Below, piece after piece: positions 50,640-62,230 of a DNA stretch of 64,000 bases. Each line of letters starts with the position of its first letter. Positions within the stretch are counted from its first letter, which is position 1. This DNA comes from Anaeramoeba flamelloides (taxonomy: Eukaryota; Metamonada; Anaeramoebidae). The stretch lies in NCBI GenBank assembly GCA_027625915.1, contig JANTQA010000008.1, forward strand, positions 9,735,001-9,799,000, written 5' to 3'. The position numbers were made by a program, and so were the translations under genes. Below the pieces are notes generated by a model. The model worked only from the letters and a program-made list of their open reading frames with translations. It did not search any database and was not told the origin of the DNA.

Positions 50640-51500
50640 AACATAAAATAACATATTTCACGATTATTAATTAATGAAAATAATTTCAAACCAACTTGTT
50701 TTTATATTAATTCATTACGATTTATTTCTTTAAATTTATTTTGAAAAAATAATCTATTTTTTTTTTCATTGGAATATATACCTTTAAAAAATGGTCAATA
50801 TTGTCTATTATTCTTTTTTTTTTTCATACTCTAATAATTGAATTTTAAAAATTATTTACCCCCATCACACAATATTATCCATTCCTACAATTATTAAATG
50901 ACCCAAATTTTAGGATTATTGTACTTGAAAGTTAATTTAAATATCTTTTGGTTTCAATCAATAATTTTGATATTGTAATTTTGGTAAAATATTTTTGGGT
51001 AGTGTCGTAAAGTACCAGAAAGTTTCACCATGTCCCGAGGTTTTATGAAATTTCCGGTTTTATCTATTTGTCACATTGATTTTGTAAATAAAAAGAAAAC
51101 CTAAGAAAACCTAACGACACCTTTCTAGAATTCAAAATAATATAGTAATATCAAAGATTTAACTCAATTCTTTTAAATTATGAAAAAATAACTACATTTA
51201 CAGCTATTGTAATCAAAACGGCCCTTAAATATAAATTTATATAGATTTCTTTCGTTGATACGATTAAATAATTTGCATTTCTATTGATTTTATTCTTTTT
51301 TCATTCATTTTATTTAATTAATTATCATAAACAAGGTAGAGATACTATTTTATTTTTTTTTTATTTAAATAAACTTAATTCAAAAATTTTGGCATGATTT
51401 AAAAAGTCGAAAGAATAATAATATCATACTTTACATTCAATATGGAAATATTTTTGATTTTACAAACTATTTGATTTTTTGTTTTTTTGATTTTGTTTTC
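50640..51500 (-). mobile_element. LINE remnant, second copy of the 35540-37800 type
   Basis: CGATTATTAATTAATGAAAA and TGGTCAATATTGTCTATTA match 35560-35705. Later parts (TTTATTTAATTAATTATC, GGTAGAGATA) match 36400-36460. It is more decayed than the first copy and the zinc knuckle is no longer readable. A short piece of its 3' side may lie at 49645-49680, before the inserted 573-bp element. Confidence 0.55.
50995..51190. repeat. Hairpin-family repeat, copy 5
   Basis: GTGTCGTAAAGTACCAG at the left and CTAACGACACCTTTCTAG at the right pair imperfectly. AAGAAAACCTAAGAAAACCT lies inside, and the shared palindrome is at 51131-51182. Confidence 0.6.
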
Positions 51501-53709
51501 ATTTCCTTTTTTTCAAGTTACGAAATCTGTTTCGTTTGATCTGGATTATTTTGTTCGACCATGATAGAATGTTAGTGTTGAGTTACTTAAATTGAAAAAT
51601 CATATATAATTGGTCAATATTATCAGATCATTTGATCAATCAACAATTATTGGTGTAATTTTAACAAATTTACCAATAAATTTATTGTTCAGCTCGTTTT
51701 ATTATTTTGGACACTAACTATAGTTTTTTTTTTTTTTTAAATTGTTTTCTTTTATTTGGATGTGAATGAGTACTTATAAAAACCTTAATACTATCTTAGT
51801 TAAATGTTATTTTATATTACGTTTGGGAAGTTATAATAAAGTGAGTCTCGGCTTTCCTATTTTTGATTTTCTGATGTATTCAAATTTTTGGAATATATTC
51901 AGTTTTTTTTTTTTGGAGAAGATAATTTTAGATTCTTAGAATAAAACTTATAACTATTTTGTCGTTTAAAATTTATGAGATTATAATCATACCCACTTCT
52001 CCAATTCCACCAAATCCAACTAATTAAAATCCTACGAAGTAATTTTTTGGACTAATTATTTTTTTTTGGAATCTTCTAGCTATTTAAGCCTCATTCATGT
52101 TTCCTTTTGTGATTCTATGGATTGTAATATTGTTGTTCTTTTTAAACAAAATCCTTTAATCCCAAATGTAACTGATAAAAAAAATATTTCTTAAATACTT
52201 TTTGTTGCAATGATTAAAAAAAAAATGAAAAATCATGAAAAAATAAAAACTGAAAAAATTAAATGCCACATTAGAATGTTGAGATAAGGAAGAAAGATAA
52301 GTCATTCAACATTCAAAACATTATTTTAAGCAATTCAACTCAACATTCTATTTTGGCAATTTCTTTGAGACTTTTGAAAAAAAAATTAAAAAAATCTAAT
52401 AAATGAAGTTCTTTAAATAACAAAAACCAATGAGGTACAACTAAAGTAAAAAATTTTATTTTCTTATCCTTTTCAAAATTGCAAAAAAGTGAAAAAATTT
52501 CCTTTACGGTGGCTACTCCCTTAATTATTTAATTTTTTATAAAAATCCCATTTTTTAGCAGCTAATCTACATTTCACAACAAATTTATAAAAATATATTT
52601 TACAACTTTAGAGTCTGAATATTGATAATTTATCCTTTTTATTTGTGTCAAAATGCAAATTTTTTTCCAAAATTCTTTGGGTTTTTTACCAATCTAATTA
52701 ATCTTTTTTAATTGATGTGATTAACAAATATTCCTACTTTACTAATCCAATTTTTTGAGACATTTGAACTAGAGCCCACTAATGTGATTTAGACCCAATA
52801 ACAACATACTTTAATTTTAGGCTTCTTCTTGGTAAACACTAATCCCTTAAACTCGTAAAATTTTTAACCGACTAATTTTTCAAGTTTTCATCACAAAATT
52901 CGAATTTTTAAGAAAAATAGTTTTTTTAATCCAAAATTGAAATATTGTTCTCCTTTGACTGTTTTAGGCTAAATTCTTCTAGAACAACTCTTTCCACAAT
53001 TGCTATTTTTACTAAGATATCTTTGTGAGTTTTAAAAGTGATGAAAGATAATTATAACAAGATGAATTTTTTAACAATCAAAAAGAATCTTTACCAAGAA
53101 AACAAAAGACCAAAAACACTACAGTGGTAATAAAATTAAATTAAAAAACAAATCAAAACCTATTATTTCTCAATTTTCTCACTTGTGATTGAAAATTATG
53201 AAATCGTTTAACTCTTTGTTTTCATTTTTTTTTATAGTGCCTCTTGATGAATAAATTCAGATTTTTTTCTTTTTCTAAAAAATCAAAAGAAAAGAAAAAC
53301 AAAAACAAAAACAAAAGGGATAAAAAAGAACAAAAAAGAAAAATTAAGATTGAAAACAAAAACCAAAATGGGATTAACAAAGAACAAAAAAACCAAAGTA
53401 AATTTTTTATTCTTTTTTAATGAGATCTTTTAAAAACAAAACAAATTTAAAAACTTTTCCACCACAAACCAACCAAATTTAAAATTTTCCCAGCGTTTTT
53501 TTTTATATTTGGATCTTTCTTTCAAAAGAACTCCAAACCAAATTGTAAAACTCTTACTTTTGTGTTTTTTCTTACCAACTTATTTTGTTCTAATTCTGAT
53601 GGTAGTTTTTGTTTCAAACTTTCTTTGTTTGTATCCAATTCATTGATTTGTTAAATCGAAGCACAAAAAAAAAAACAAAGATTTTTTCTTCTCAAAACCC
53701 TTTTTTGAG

Positions 53710-54146
53710 ATGGCAAAATATTCAGACTGTTCTTTTATTTATTAAATTATTGCCACAAAAAATAATTCACAACCAACACCAACGATCGTATTTCACTCTT
53801 GTTCGACACATAACTAAAATTTGTGTTGAGGTCGTTTTTAAAAGTGTGGCACTAAACAGCGAAAAAAGCCCGAAAAACAAACGTAACAAAGTCTATCAAC
53901 TTTTTCACAGACACTTTTGAATACTTTTTTGTGCCTTGCTTTTATTATTTTTTCCTTGTAGGTGATCCTGTTGTGCTTGAAAATGCGTTGAGACTTTTTA
54001 AAAAAAGAGATTGTTTGATAAGTTGTTTGAAGGACTCTCTAAAAAAAAGGCACTATGAGGAATTTATAAATTCAAAAAAGTTGAAATATGAATTTTGTCT
54101 CTTGAGATCTAGAAGAATTTTTATATTTCGAATTTTATGGAATTGA
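53710..54146 (+). CDS. Candidate mitochondrial ribosomal protein bS21m
   Basis: Two exons: 53710-53843 (donor AAAA|GTGTGG, phase 1) and 53962-54146 (acceptor TTGTAG, phase 1), stop TGA. Exon 2 reads DPVVLENALRLFKK, LISCLKDSLKKRHYEEF and SKKLKYEFCLLRSRRIF. This fits the S21 pattern of an AlrrFKR helix, a short link, RRRxYEKP, then a basic helix, as in human MRPS21. Exon 1 supplies HITKICVEVVFK, the preceding beta-strand, and an N-terminus rich in K, R, H and Q with one acidic residue, suitable as a mitochondrial presequence. ATG 53710 (MAKYSDCS) is one frame off the rest at the TTTT run near 53733-53736, so either the run is over-called by one base or the start is elsewhere. If right, the protein sits in the small subunit of the mitochondrial ribosome. 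S21 is short and low in identity, so this is moderate. Confidence 0.45.
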
Positions 54147-54174
54147 AAATTTTGACTGATCAGATTCTGAATTT

Positions 54175-54610
54175 GATAAGTTGTTTCAAAACCACAACCC
54201 AACCATTATTCTTTAAGACAAGTATTATCTAGTTTCCAATAAAAACCTTTGAAATACAGCCAGTTCCACTTTTAAGGCACAAACTTCATTGAAAATTAAG
54301 GCACAAAAAAAAATCTCAAAATTAAGTCACAAAATTCAGATTCGGATAAAATAATTTGTAGAAAAAAAAATTCCAAATTGTGTGCCCTAATTTGAGATTT
54401 TTTTGTGCCTTAAATTTCGTTGAAAGTTTGTGCCTTAAAAGTGGAACTGACTGTAATCAAGTCTTCTAAATAATAGTTGGGTTGTAGTTTTCATTATGTA
54501 CATACAATTAAGAAACCTAGATCATACATAATTTCAAAATTACTATAAATTTGAAATTTTACAGTCCTTCTGTATTACAAGAGATAAAGATCAAATTTAA
54601 CATTTTTTTG
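54175..54610. repeat. Dispersed repeat J, copy 2, interrupted by a MITE
   Basis: It matches 19255-19500 on either side of the MITE (54257-54453): TCTAGTTTCCAATAAAAACC before it, ATAGTTGGGTT and CCTTCTGTATTAC after it. Confidence 0.55.
54257..54453. mobile_element. Tc1/mariner-type MITE, copy 4 (best preserved)
   Basis: 197 bp. The left end CAGCCAGTTCCACTTTTAAG and the right end CTTAAAAGTGGAACTGACTG are inverted, with TA at 54255-54256 and 54454-54455. The arms pair over most of their length. It is inserted into repeat J. Confidence 0.85.
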
Positions 54611-55476
54611 AACCACACACCTTTCCTCACAGTGGCCTTTTTAGTTAATCCTTAAAAGTTATCTATTAAGGAGGGACGCATTACATGAATTCGTATCCTA
54701 CAATACAGATATCAACTATTAAAGTTTGTGAAAGTTCTTAGGATCTTTTATTGAAGAATTAAAATTATTATTATTTTTTTTTTTTTTTATAAAAATGAAA
54801 GATTTCAACTTTTCATTTTTTTAAAAATCATATTTTCCTGAGCTCAAATTATTTTTTTTTTGAAACAAACCTACTTGGTGAAGGAACCATTTGATGTTGT
54901 TCAAGAATTACATTTTTCAAAAAAGTGAGTACCTGATCAGGGGATTTTGTTCACCTACTTTTTTTCGCGAATACCTTCAAGAAAACTAGTTTTTATTTTT
55001 TGAATAATTTATTTGCCTTTAGGTGGTCAGAGTTGCAATTGAACCCTAATTATTTTTTAAAACTTTTCAAAAATAATTAAAATAAAATATTTTATTACCA
55101 ATTGGAAATTTCCTCTTTTGGGTTATTTTATAAAATAGCTGGAGCCTTTTTTTTTTTGCTATTGTAAAACTAAGTGAAAAATAATGATCTTAAAAATAGG
55201 AAAAGAAAAAGACAATTGAAGATTTTTTCTCAAAATTTTACTGAATTATTTTACAAATAACATTAGAGATTGTCTGTAATTTCGATTACGAAATCAAAAA
55301 CATATTTTGAAATAAAGACCCTTATTTTGATTTAATATATCAAGTCGAAACAGAAAATGGATTTAAAAAAACAAAAAAATATTCCTCCTTTTTTTGAGAT
55401 CCGATTTTTTTATCAAAACTTTTTTCTGTAATATATGTTTCAAATTGTATTTTATGAAAATTATTTTTTATAAAAT

Positions 55477-56730
55477 AGAGGTTTTGATGATAACATGCTA
55501 TAATTCACGATAAAGTTACAAAAATCGCGATAATTTCAATCAAATCGCGATATATCAGAAAATCGCGATATTCAATATTATCACGATAATATAACAAATC
55601 GCGATAATTATTAAAAAATGGTAATAAATGCCAAAATATCGCGATTAAAAAGTAATCGCGATATAATAGTTGATGAGTTTTTGGGTTAATTGAGAAATAT
55701 TTTTAAAAAAAAATTTTTTTTGATCAAAAAATAGATTAGGTGAAAAAAAGTTATTCTTTGAAATAACAACAAAAAAGATACTTGATCCAATCAAGGATCA
55801 GATCAAAGAGTTTTATTGTGTTTTCATTTTATTTGGTTGGCAAACCTATCGATCCTTTAAGATCAACAACAATAAGAAATAAAGAGAAATAAATATTTTT
55901 TGAGTTAATCGTGGTGTTGTAAATTGAGTTGAATAAAAGACCTTCTAAAACAACCAACCCTTTATCTGTTCTTTAAAGAATGTGATCTTGGGTTACAATA
56001 TTTTCATTTTTTCTCAGAAAGCTAAAAGGAGTAGGATAACTCTTCAAAAGATTTCACAACACCCTTGCCAGATGATCACCAATTATTAAGATTTTTTATA
56101 CAATACTTGTCTTCTTGTTCTTTTTCTTCTTTGAGAATCTTTGTTTTGGACAGAAAACACAATTAGAGCTTAGTGGTTTTTGTTTGATCGATCACCAAAA
56201 AGAATGAAAATTATTCTTTATTCTTTTTGGCTATTTACAAATGGTGAAGGTAACAACTCCGTTTTAAGAAAACACACATATTTTATATTCAAGTGTATTG
56301 TTGAAATGGGTAATTATTAGTTTGATCATAAAATTTGTTTGAAATTTTATATTTTGTTAAAAAAAAAAATGAAAAGAATAAAATTTTTTTCTACAACAAC
56401 CAAACTCATTCCCTTTATAAAAGTTTTCTGTCTTTCAAAACTTTCAAACACTTGAAGACAGTTCAGAACCCTTACAAACACTTTCTGGCATTATTAAAGG
56501 GAAAAGTTTTGTAAAAGTATCAAGGCTTTGTAAAAGTCAAGAGATTTTTTTTAAGATGATCTCAAAAAAATCATTTTTTATTTTTTTGCGATAATATGAA
56601 TATCGCAATAATGTTGTTTATCGCGATTTTATGATTTTTCGCGATAAAGTTGGACTAATCGGGATTTTTTTCATACTATTGCGACATTATTGTTAATATC
56701 AGGATAATATATGTTATCATCAAAACCTCT
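55477..56730. mobile_element. 1.25-kb element with perfect 20-bp ends and TCGCGA arrays
   Basis: The ends AGAGGTTTTGATGATAACAT (55477-55496 and, inverted, 56711-56730) are exact. Next to the left end lie six TCGCGA palindromes (55525, 55545, 55563, 55599, 55639, 55656) plus TCACGA variants; next to the right end lie two (56621, 56639) plus several one-base variants. Most sit inside a longer ATCGCGATA palindrome. The 900-bp centre has no long reading frame. Clustered subterminal motifs usually bind the element's transposase, so this looks like a non-autonomous DNA transposon. The flanks offer only a possible 3-bp AAT duplication. Confidence 0.75.
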
Positions 56731-58271
56731 AATATATTATGTAATTTCTGTTCAGAAATACAATTTTTTGAGAATTTTTTTTTTGACAAATTTAAAGTTC
56801 TAAGTAAAAATGGTAAAATAAAATAATTATAAAGTAATAATACACATTTGAAACCCCAAAAACAGATAAATCTATGAGAAGAAACATATTTAAATAAAAA
56901 AGTTTGGAGGGATATGAAAATAGTTTTAGATTAGTACACCGAAGCGAAGCACAAATTATTTATGTTATCAGATCCTCATAAAAAGTGGTCTTTCCAAAAA
57001 ATAGAAATTCGATAAAAATTGATATGTTTTAACAAATTATGATACTAATTAAGATAAGATTCATAAAAAGAAATAATGAAAGCCAAAACTATACTTTTAA
57101 TTTTAATTTAAAAACATCTATCTATTTTGGAATTCTGTTCCAAAAAATATATTCTGTAATTTCTGCCCTGTAATTCATATTCAGCAATTTCTGACCCATA
57201 ATTCATATTCAGAAAAAAAATTCCCTAAAAAGATGACTTATTTTTTAGTAAAAAATTTAAACAAAAAAATATATTTTGAAATTTCTATTCCGTAATTCAT
57301 TTTATGCAAAAAGATTACAAAAAAACCCTATTTACTGAAATTTTTGTTACTTTTTTTACCCATTCTCTAATCATCCAAAAAAAAATACAAAAAAAATAAC
57401 ACAATTAAAGCAAAAGTCATTCTATTTTGTTTATTTGGATCATGTATTTCGAGAAGCTATTGATAAATAAAAAAAAAAAAATGAAGAATTAGTCGTGGTT
57501 TTTTTAAATAATTTTTTATAAAAAAATAATTTTTAGAACTGCAGACGAGCATCAAATTAAAATTAAAAATTTAATTCTTAAAAGATGCCCAAAGAACAGA
57601 TTTCTTTCATTAGTTTTTTATTTTTATTGAGCAATCAATACTTTTCTCTAAATTACACAGTAAAATTCAATAATTTCATCATAACTCAATACCACTCTTA
57701 ATTACAAGGTTATAACCAGTGGAAATTTACAAAAGAACCATAAAATAACACAATATACAAAATTCCCAAAAAAAAACTTCCTTTTTGTAAATACAAAATA
57801 TTTTAATCTGTGAATTAAAAAACCTAAAAACATTAAGGGATATTCACATTTTATGCTTTGTAGAGATTAAAAATACCTTACCTGAACAAATAAAAATCAT
57901 TTAAAAGAATGTCAATTAAAGGAAATTCAAAATATTGCAAATTTTAGGATTTTTGGAGTATTTTGATTTGAAAAAAAACAATCATTTATTAATCCATTAA
58001 ATTCAATAAATTTCATGAACAAAGCAAGTAAAAATTTAAAATCGAATTTTAAAAAAAATTATGAATTTCAAATCGAATTTAAAAAAAAACCTTCAATTTG
58101 CAGCAAATTAGTTTTAAAAAAGTGGGATAAAAATTTATTTTTAATAATTCACTGAAAATGGATCTATTGAAATTTATTGACTACAATAAAGTTAGTTCAA
58201 AAAACTTTTTTTGTCTTACTTTTTTCAAATTACTTTATATTAGTGAAAACAAAAACGGACATGAAAAAAAT

Positions 58272-58702
58272 ATCTGGCAAGAGTTTTAATTGTTAATATT
58301 AGGAAAATTGTTCTGTAATTTCAAATATTTTCAATCAAATCCTTTTTATAAATAACCAAACATTTTATGAACCTAGTAATAAACCTACCTAAAGTTCATT
58401 AAAGTGAGGTTTCTATAGAATTCTCAAGTAATTGTTTGATAGCATAAGTAGATCTCCATATTTTGAAAAAAATAGAGTTTTATAGAGGTTTGCTATGAAT
58501 TTGGAGAAATCATAATTAGTATTCTTGTTTTTTGATTGATTGAATATTGTTTTGAACAAGTATAATTTACTTAATCATCATTTAAATAAGTATATAGTTA
58601 TAATTTTAAAAGTTTGATTTATTAAAAAAAAGGATTTGATTGAAAATATTTGAAATTACAAAACAATTTTCCTTATATTAACAATTAAAAATCTTGTCAG
58701 GT
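58272..58702. mobile_element. TIR element, family D, copy 2
   Basis: About 430 bp with long inverted ends: CTGGCAAGAGTTTTAATTG at the left and the inverse of CTGACAAGATTTTTAATTG at the right, then about 50 more paired bases (AATTTCAAATATTTTCAATC). The flanks TA...TA could be the duplication. The interior matches 15547-15952 in inverse orientation. Non-coding. Confidence 0.7.
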
Positions 58703-60074
58703 ATTTTTTTCATTTCCTGTTTTTTTCACTACTATACCTCAAATTAGAGATTAAGGAAATTGAAAAAAAAAAAAAGGATTTCCAAATAGTGCTACATATG
58801 AATATCGGAAAAAAAAATCTTTTGAAAATTTGATCTATCAAATTCGCAATTTTTTTTCCACTACATTATGAAGAAATTATTTTGATAGAAACTTGAAATT
58901 GACTGCTTCTACTATTTTCTTTTTTAAAAAATATCCTTGTTTTTCATTGTTTTTTTTTAGAAATCAATCATACAATACATTCTGATATGTTTTTAATCGA
59001 AGATCTGATACTCATAAATAATGATGAAAAAAAAATTTTTTTTCAATTTCAAAAAGAAAATTATCACTATAATGGCACTATCCTTTCAGTTATTTTTTCA
59101 TTTCTTTTTAATTTATTGAAAACATTTCATTTTGATTTATCAAAAACATTTTATTTTCATTTATCGAAAACATTTTATTTTATCTTTTCCAATAACCATC
59201 AAAAAATGAGTAAACATTTAATTTTGAAATTTTAAATTATTATAACGATTTATTCATTGAAAGATCAAAGCAAGTAAAAAAAAATTTATTGAAATAAAAC
59301 AAACCAAGTAAAACAAACAAAAACAAAAATATAATAATAGAGATATAAGATATTTGCAAAAAAGCGGGTCATTTTTTTTTTCTTACATTTCATAGAAATT
59401 TCTCTTTGTAAATTGGTTCTGTCTGTAAACTAATTAACAATATCAAATTAAGAGAAATATTAAGACCGATCGGATCAGTCCCTATTAGATATATTTCAAA
59501 ATATATTCATAAAAATATTTCGAAAGATTAAAAAATATTTGTACTTTTTTTGGATAAAATGAGGTATGGCCAATTTTAATAAAAAACTGGAAATATAGTA
59601 AAGGGTACAAATGATTTTTTAAACAATAAAATTTAGTCATATATATTCAATTCTATTGGAAAATTTATTGAAATTAAAAAAGTTATGAAAACGAAATTTT
59701 CATGATCAAAAAGAAAATAATACATAATTTTCACACCTGATCAATATCATATAAAATTGAGATCAGAAAATTTCATATATTTTATTTATGTAATACAATA
59801 CTAATTAAAAAAATAGAATTGTTATCAAGAATAAATAAATGGTAGTTAATGATTTTGTATATTTAAATACCTTTTTGAATTGAGTTGAATAAAGGTATTT
59901 TTAAAAGATATTTTTTCCACTTTTTTGGAAATAGCTTAGATATAAACTATTTTTCATTATAAAGGCAATACCCTTAAAATAACGTAATAAATCAAACTGT
60001 AACAATTTTAAGTTTAATATAGAGAGACTGGGGGAAATATTTATGTTTTATCATTTTTTTTTATAACAATCTTT

Positions 60075-60463
60075 CCAAAGCTATCATGAAAAATTTTCAA
60101 TATCAAATTTTGATGTTGATATAGCTTTTTAAAAAGTTGAAAATAAGGATAGTAAAGCTCATATTGAAAAAAAAAAATTTCTTAAATGAGCTAATATTCA
60201 AGAATTTTTTCTGAATAACAAAAAATAAAATTTTCAGAACCCAAAATGACTTTAAACATCGAAAATTCGTTGAGAAACTAAATAAAATTTACTCTTAAAA
60301 AAATGAATTTTTTTTTGAGAATATCACAAGTTTATTTTTTATATCAACTCATTTAGGAAATTTTTTTTTTTCAATATGAGCTTTACTATCCTTATTTTCA
60401 ACTTTTTAAAAAGCTATATCAACATCAAAATTTGATATTGAAAAATTTTCATGATAGCTGGGG
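60075..60463. mobile_element. Long-TIR element, nearly perfect arms
   Basis: The left arm, starting AGCTATCATGAAAAATTTTC at 60079, and the right arm, ending GAAAAATTTTCATGATAGCT at 60459, pair over about 110 bases with very few mismatches. A centre of about 150 bp separates them. There is no reading frame and no second copy in the window. The low divergence of the arms suggests recent insertion or gene conversion. It lies just upstream of the first recognised Dbf4 exon. Confidence 0.75.
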
Positions 60464-60608
60464 ATTTATTTTTTCTTTTTATCTCGATTTAATTAATCTT
60501 TCCCAGCAAAAAATTTCAAACATATAAAGATCTATTTTAATTTAAAAAAAAAATTATTTGATAATTTGGGTATTTAATTTCTAAACATTGTTATTTTGTT
60601 TTACAAAG

Positions 60609-60751
60609 TTGATCAATGTTTCTTGATCCAAAAGATCAGCTCAGATATTATCCTAAATTTAAGCCAAATATTTTGTAAAGGTAACCCAATTTTCAAAATA
60701 ATGAAAATGAAAAAAAAAAATCAAAAACAAAAAAAGAGTCTTGCAAAAAAA

Positions 60752-60800
<49 letters not shown>

Positions 60801-61757
60801 ATAATAAAAAAGAAAATTAAAAAAAAAAATCTGTAAACAAAAACAAAAAGAAAAAAAAAATATGTAAACAAAAACACAAAGAAAAAGATAAAGAAAAAAG
60901 AAATCATTAGAATTTTTAAAAAAGTATTTAGAACAAATCAATTAAATAAAACTCAAAGCGCTAACAGAGTACATAATTACAAAAATATCAATTTTTTATT
61001 AGTTGTTTGTAACTCAATGGAAAATGAAAATGATGTTTCTCTTTTGAAAAGTTAAAATATATTAATTGAAAATAAAATTTTATTCAAACATAATTTATTT
61101 TTCCTAATTTCAATTTAATTTTTTTATTGTATTTTTTTTTTATATATAGATGAACGTTATTATGCAGAATGGAAAGAAGACAGGAGACATAAGACAGAAT
61201 CACAAACACACACACGAAACATTAAAGGAAGAGAAGAATACTATAAAACAAGACTTCACAAATATAGAATTTATTTTGAAGATCCTTTTATTCTGATTGA
61301 AGATTTTTATAGTATGTATAGACCTTCAATTAAAGAATTTTCAAAAATTAAAATCCCCAACACAAGAATATTTTATCGAAAATATTCCAAACCCCGAAAT
61401 AAGAATTTTAGTCTTGATCTGCTAAAGGAAAAAAAAACTCAAAAAAAGGTATTCAGAAGAAAGCCAATAAAAGGAAGTGGCCATTGCAGAATTTGTGAAA
61501 TGAAATATACAGATTTAGACGAGCATATAAAAACAAAAAAACACAGATATTTTGCTAAAAATAACGATAATTATCTTGAAATTGATCACTTATTCCAACA
61601 AATCTATCAAGAAAATGAGATCAAATCCAAATCCAAAGAAAAATCAGAATCAAAATCAAATTACTCCAATTCCTCTTCTGATTCGTATTCTAATTCGACA
61701 ACAGGATCGGAAGCTAAATTGAAATCAAATTCTGAATCTGAATCCAATTCAGATTAA
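60609..61757 (+). CDS. DBF4: Dbf4-type regulatory subunit of Cdc7 kinase (5' end missing)
   Basis: Dbf4 activates the Cdc7 kinase, which phosphorylates MCM helicase to fire replication origins in the nucleus. Seen: exon 60609-60680 (acceptor TTACAAAG, donor AAAG|GTAACC), then exon 61150-61757 (acceptor TATATAG), joining in phase as ...IFCK-D-ERYYAEW. The second exon has DPFILIEDFYSMYRPSIKEF, the Cdc7-binding motif M (compare human PFI-VED--LYRP). It then has the Dbf4 zinc finger, CRICEMKYTDLDEHIKTKKH followed by RYFAKNNDNYLEIDHLF, with the C-x2-C...H-x5-H spacing. The tail is Ser/Lys/Glu/Asn-rich, with stop TAA. The N-terminal BRCT-like motif N is not in the recognised exons and may lie farther upstream or be absent. 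The 61150 exon is very sure; the 60609 exon is less so. Confidence 0.8.
60753..60798. repeat. Poly-A run in the Dbf4 intron
   Basis: About 46 consecutive A, one of the longest runs in the window. Its length is likely uncertain in the assembly. Confidence 0.8.
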
Positions 61758-62135
61758 ATAGATATATTTTGATATATACTGACAAATACAACAAATCTTC
61801 AAAAGATTTTTTTAAGTTCAATTTCTATTCTGTGATTTTTTTCTAACTAGCCCTGAATAAATGAAGAAGAAAGAATTTTATTTGTTGAAATTCAAAGAAT
61901 CTATAAAAAGAAGTTTATTTTTGAAATGAAATCTTTTGAAAGCTGAAGTTTTCAAATTGTAAAAATGGAAATCTGAACCAAAAATTTCGTTACATTTTTT
62001 TGAATTTACCAGGATATATATCTTTTGAAAAGGAACCAGTTTTCTTTGTTTTAATAAACCCTTTAATAAATCATCAAAAAAATTTTAATTTTATAATTTG
62101 TTTAATTTTCATTTTTTTTTATTTATCATTTATAG

Positions 62136-62230
62136 TACTTATAAAAGGCAATAAAACAAATTATCGAATTTGGATTTATGTTTTAGAGTTAGATCAAACC
62201 TCATCTAATCTGTTAAAGAGAGAGTTTTGA
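62136..62230 (+). CDS. Possible terminal exon, unknown protein
   Basis: After a T-rich tract ending TTTATAG|, the frame reads LIKGNKTNYRIWIYVLEL then DQTSSNLLKREF and TGA. A codon-like stretch precedes the tract in the same frame (PGYISFEKEPVFFVLINPL, from about 62008). It is too short to identify, and chance is possible. Confidence 0.2.

Larger units (their letters stand above)
47568..53709. other. Intergenic between divergent clathrin copy 2 and bS21m candidate
   Basis: This is the upstream side of clathrin copy 2. 47568-47760 probably carries a 5'-leader exon and intron (CCCAAAG just before the ATG). After that no gene is recognised. It contains the second 573-bp element (49770-50342), a second LINE copy (50640-51500) and its hairpin repeat. 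A short open exon-like start (MGLTKNKKTK then GTAAAT) occurs near 53369-53398, but nothing follows it convincingly. Confidence 0.5.
54147..60608. other. Intergenic, dense in mobile DNA
   Basis: It holds repeat J copy 2 with a nested MITE (54175-54610), the TCGCGA-array element (55477-56730), a small tandem motif (ATTCATATTCAG units near 57160-57215), TIR family D (58272-58702), a triplicated AAAACATTTTATTTTCATTT-type stretch (59118-59185) and a near-perfect long inverted repeat (60075-60463). Upstream exons of the Dbf4 gene may hide here, but none is convincing. Confidence 0.55.

Noticed and set aside
58987-59235. 82-residue open frame
   Set aside because: It mostly comes from a tandem AAAACATTTTATTTTCATTT-like unit. 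No conserved motif or intron context.
60596-60820. Poly-Lys protein
   Set aside because: Only the first part (to 60680) is plausible, as a Dbf4 exon. The remainder is the A-rich intron.
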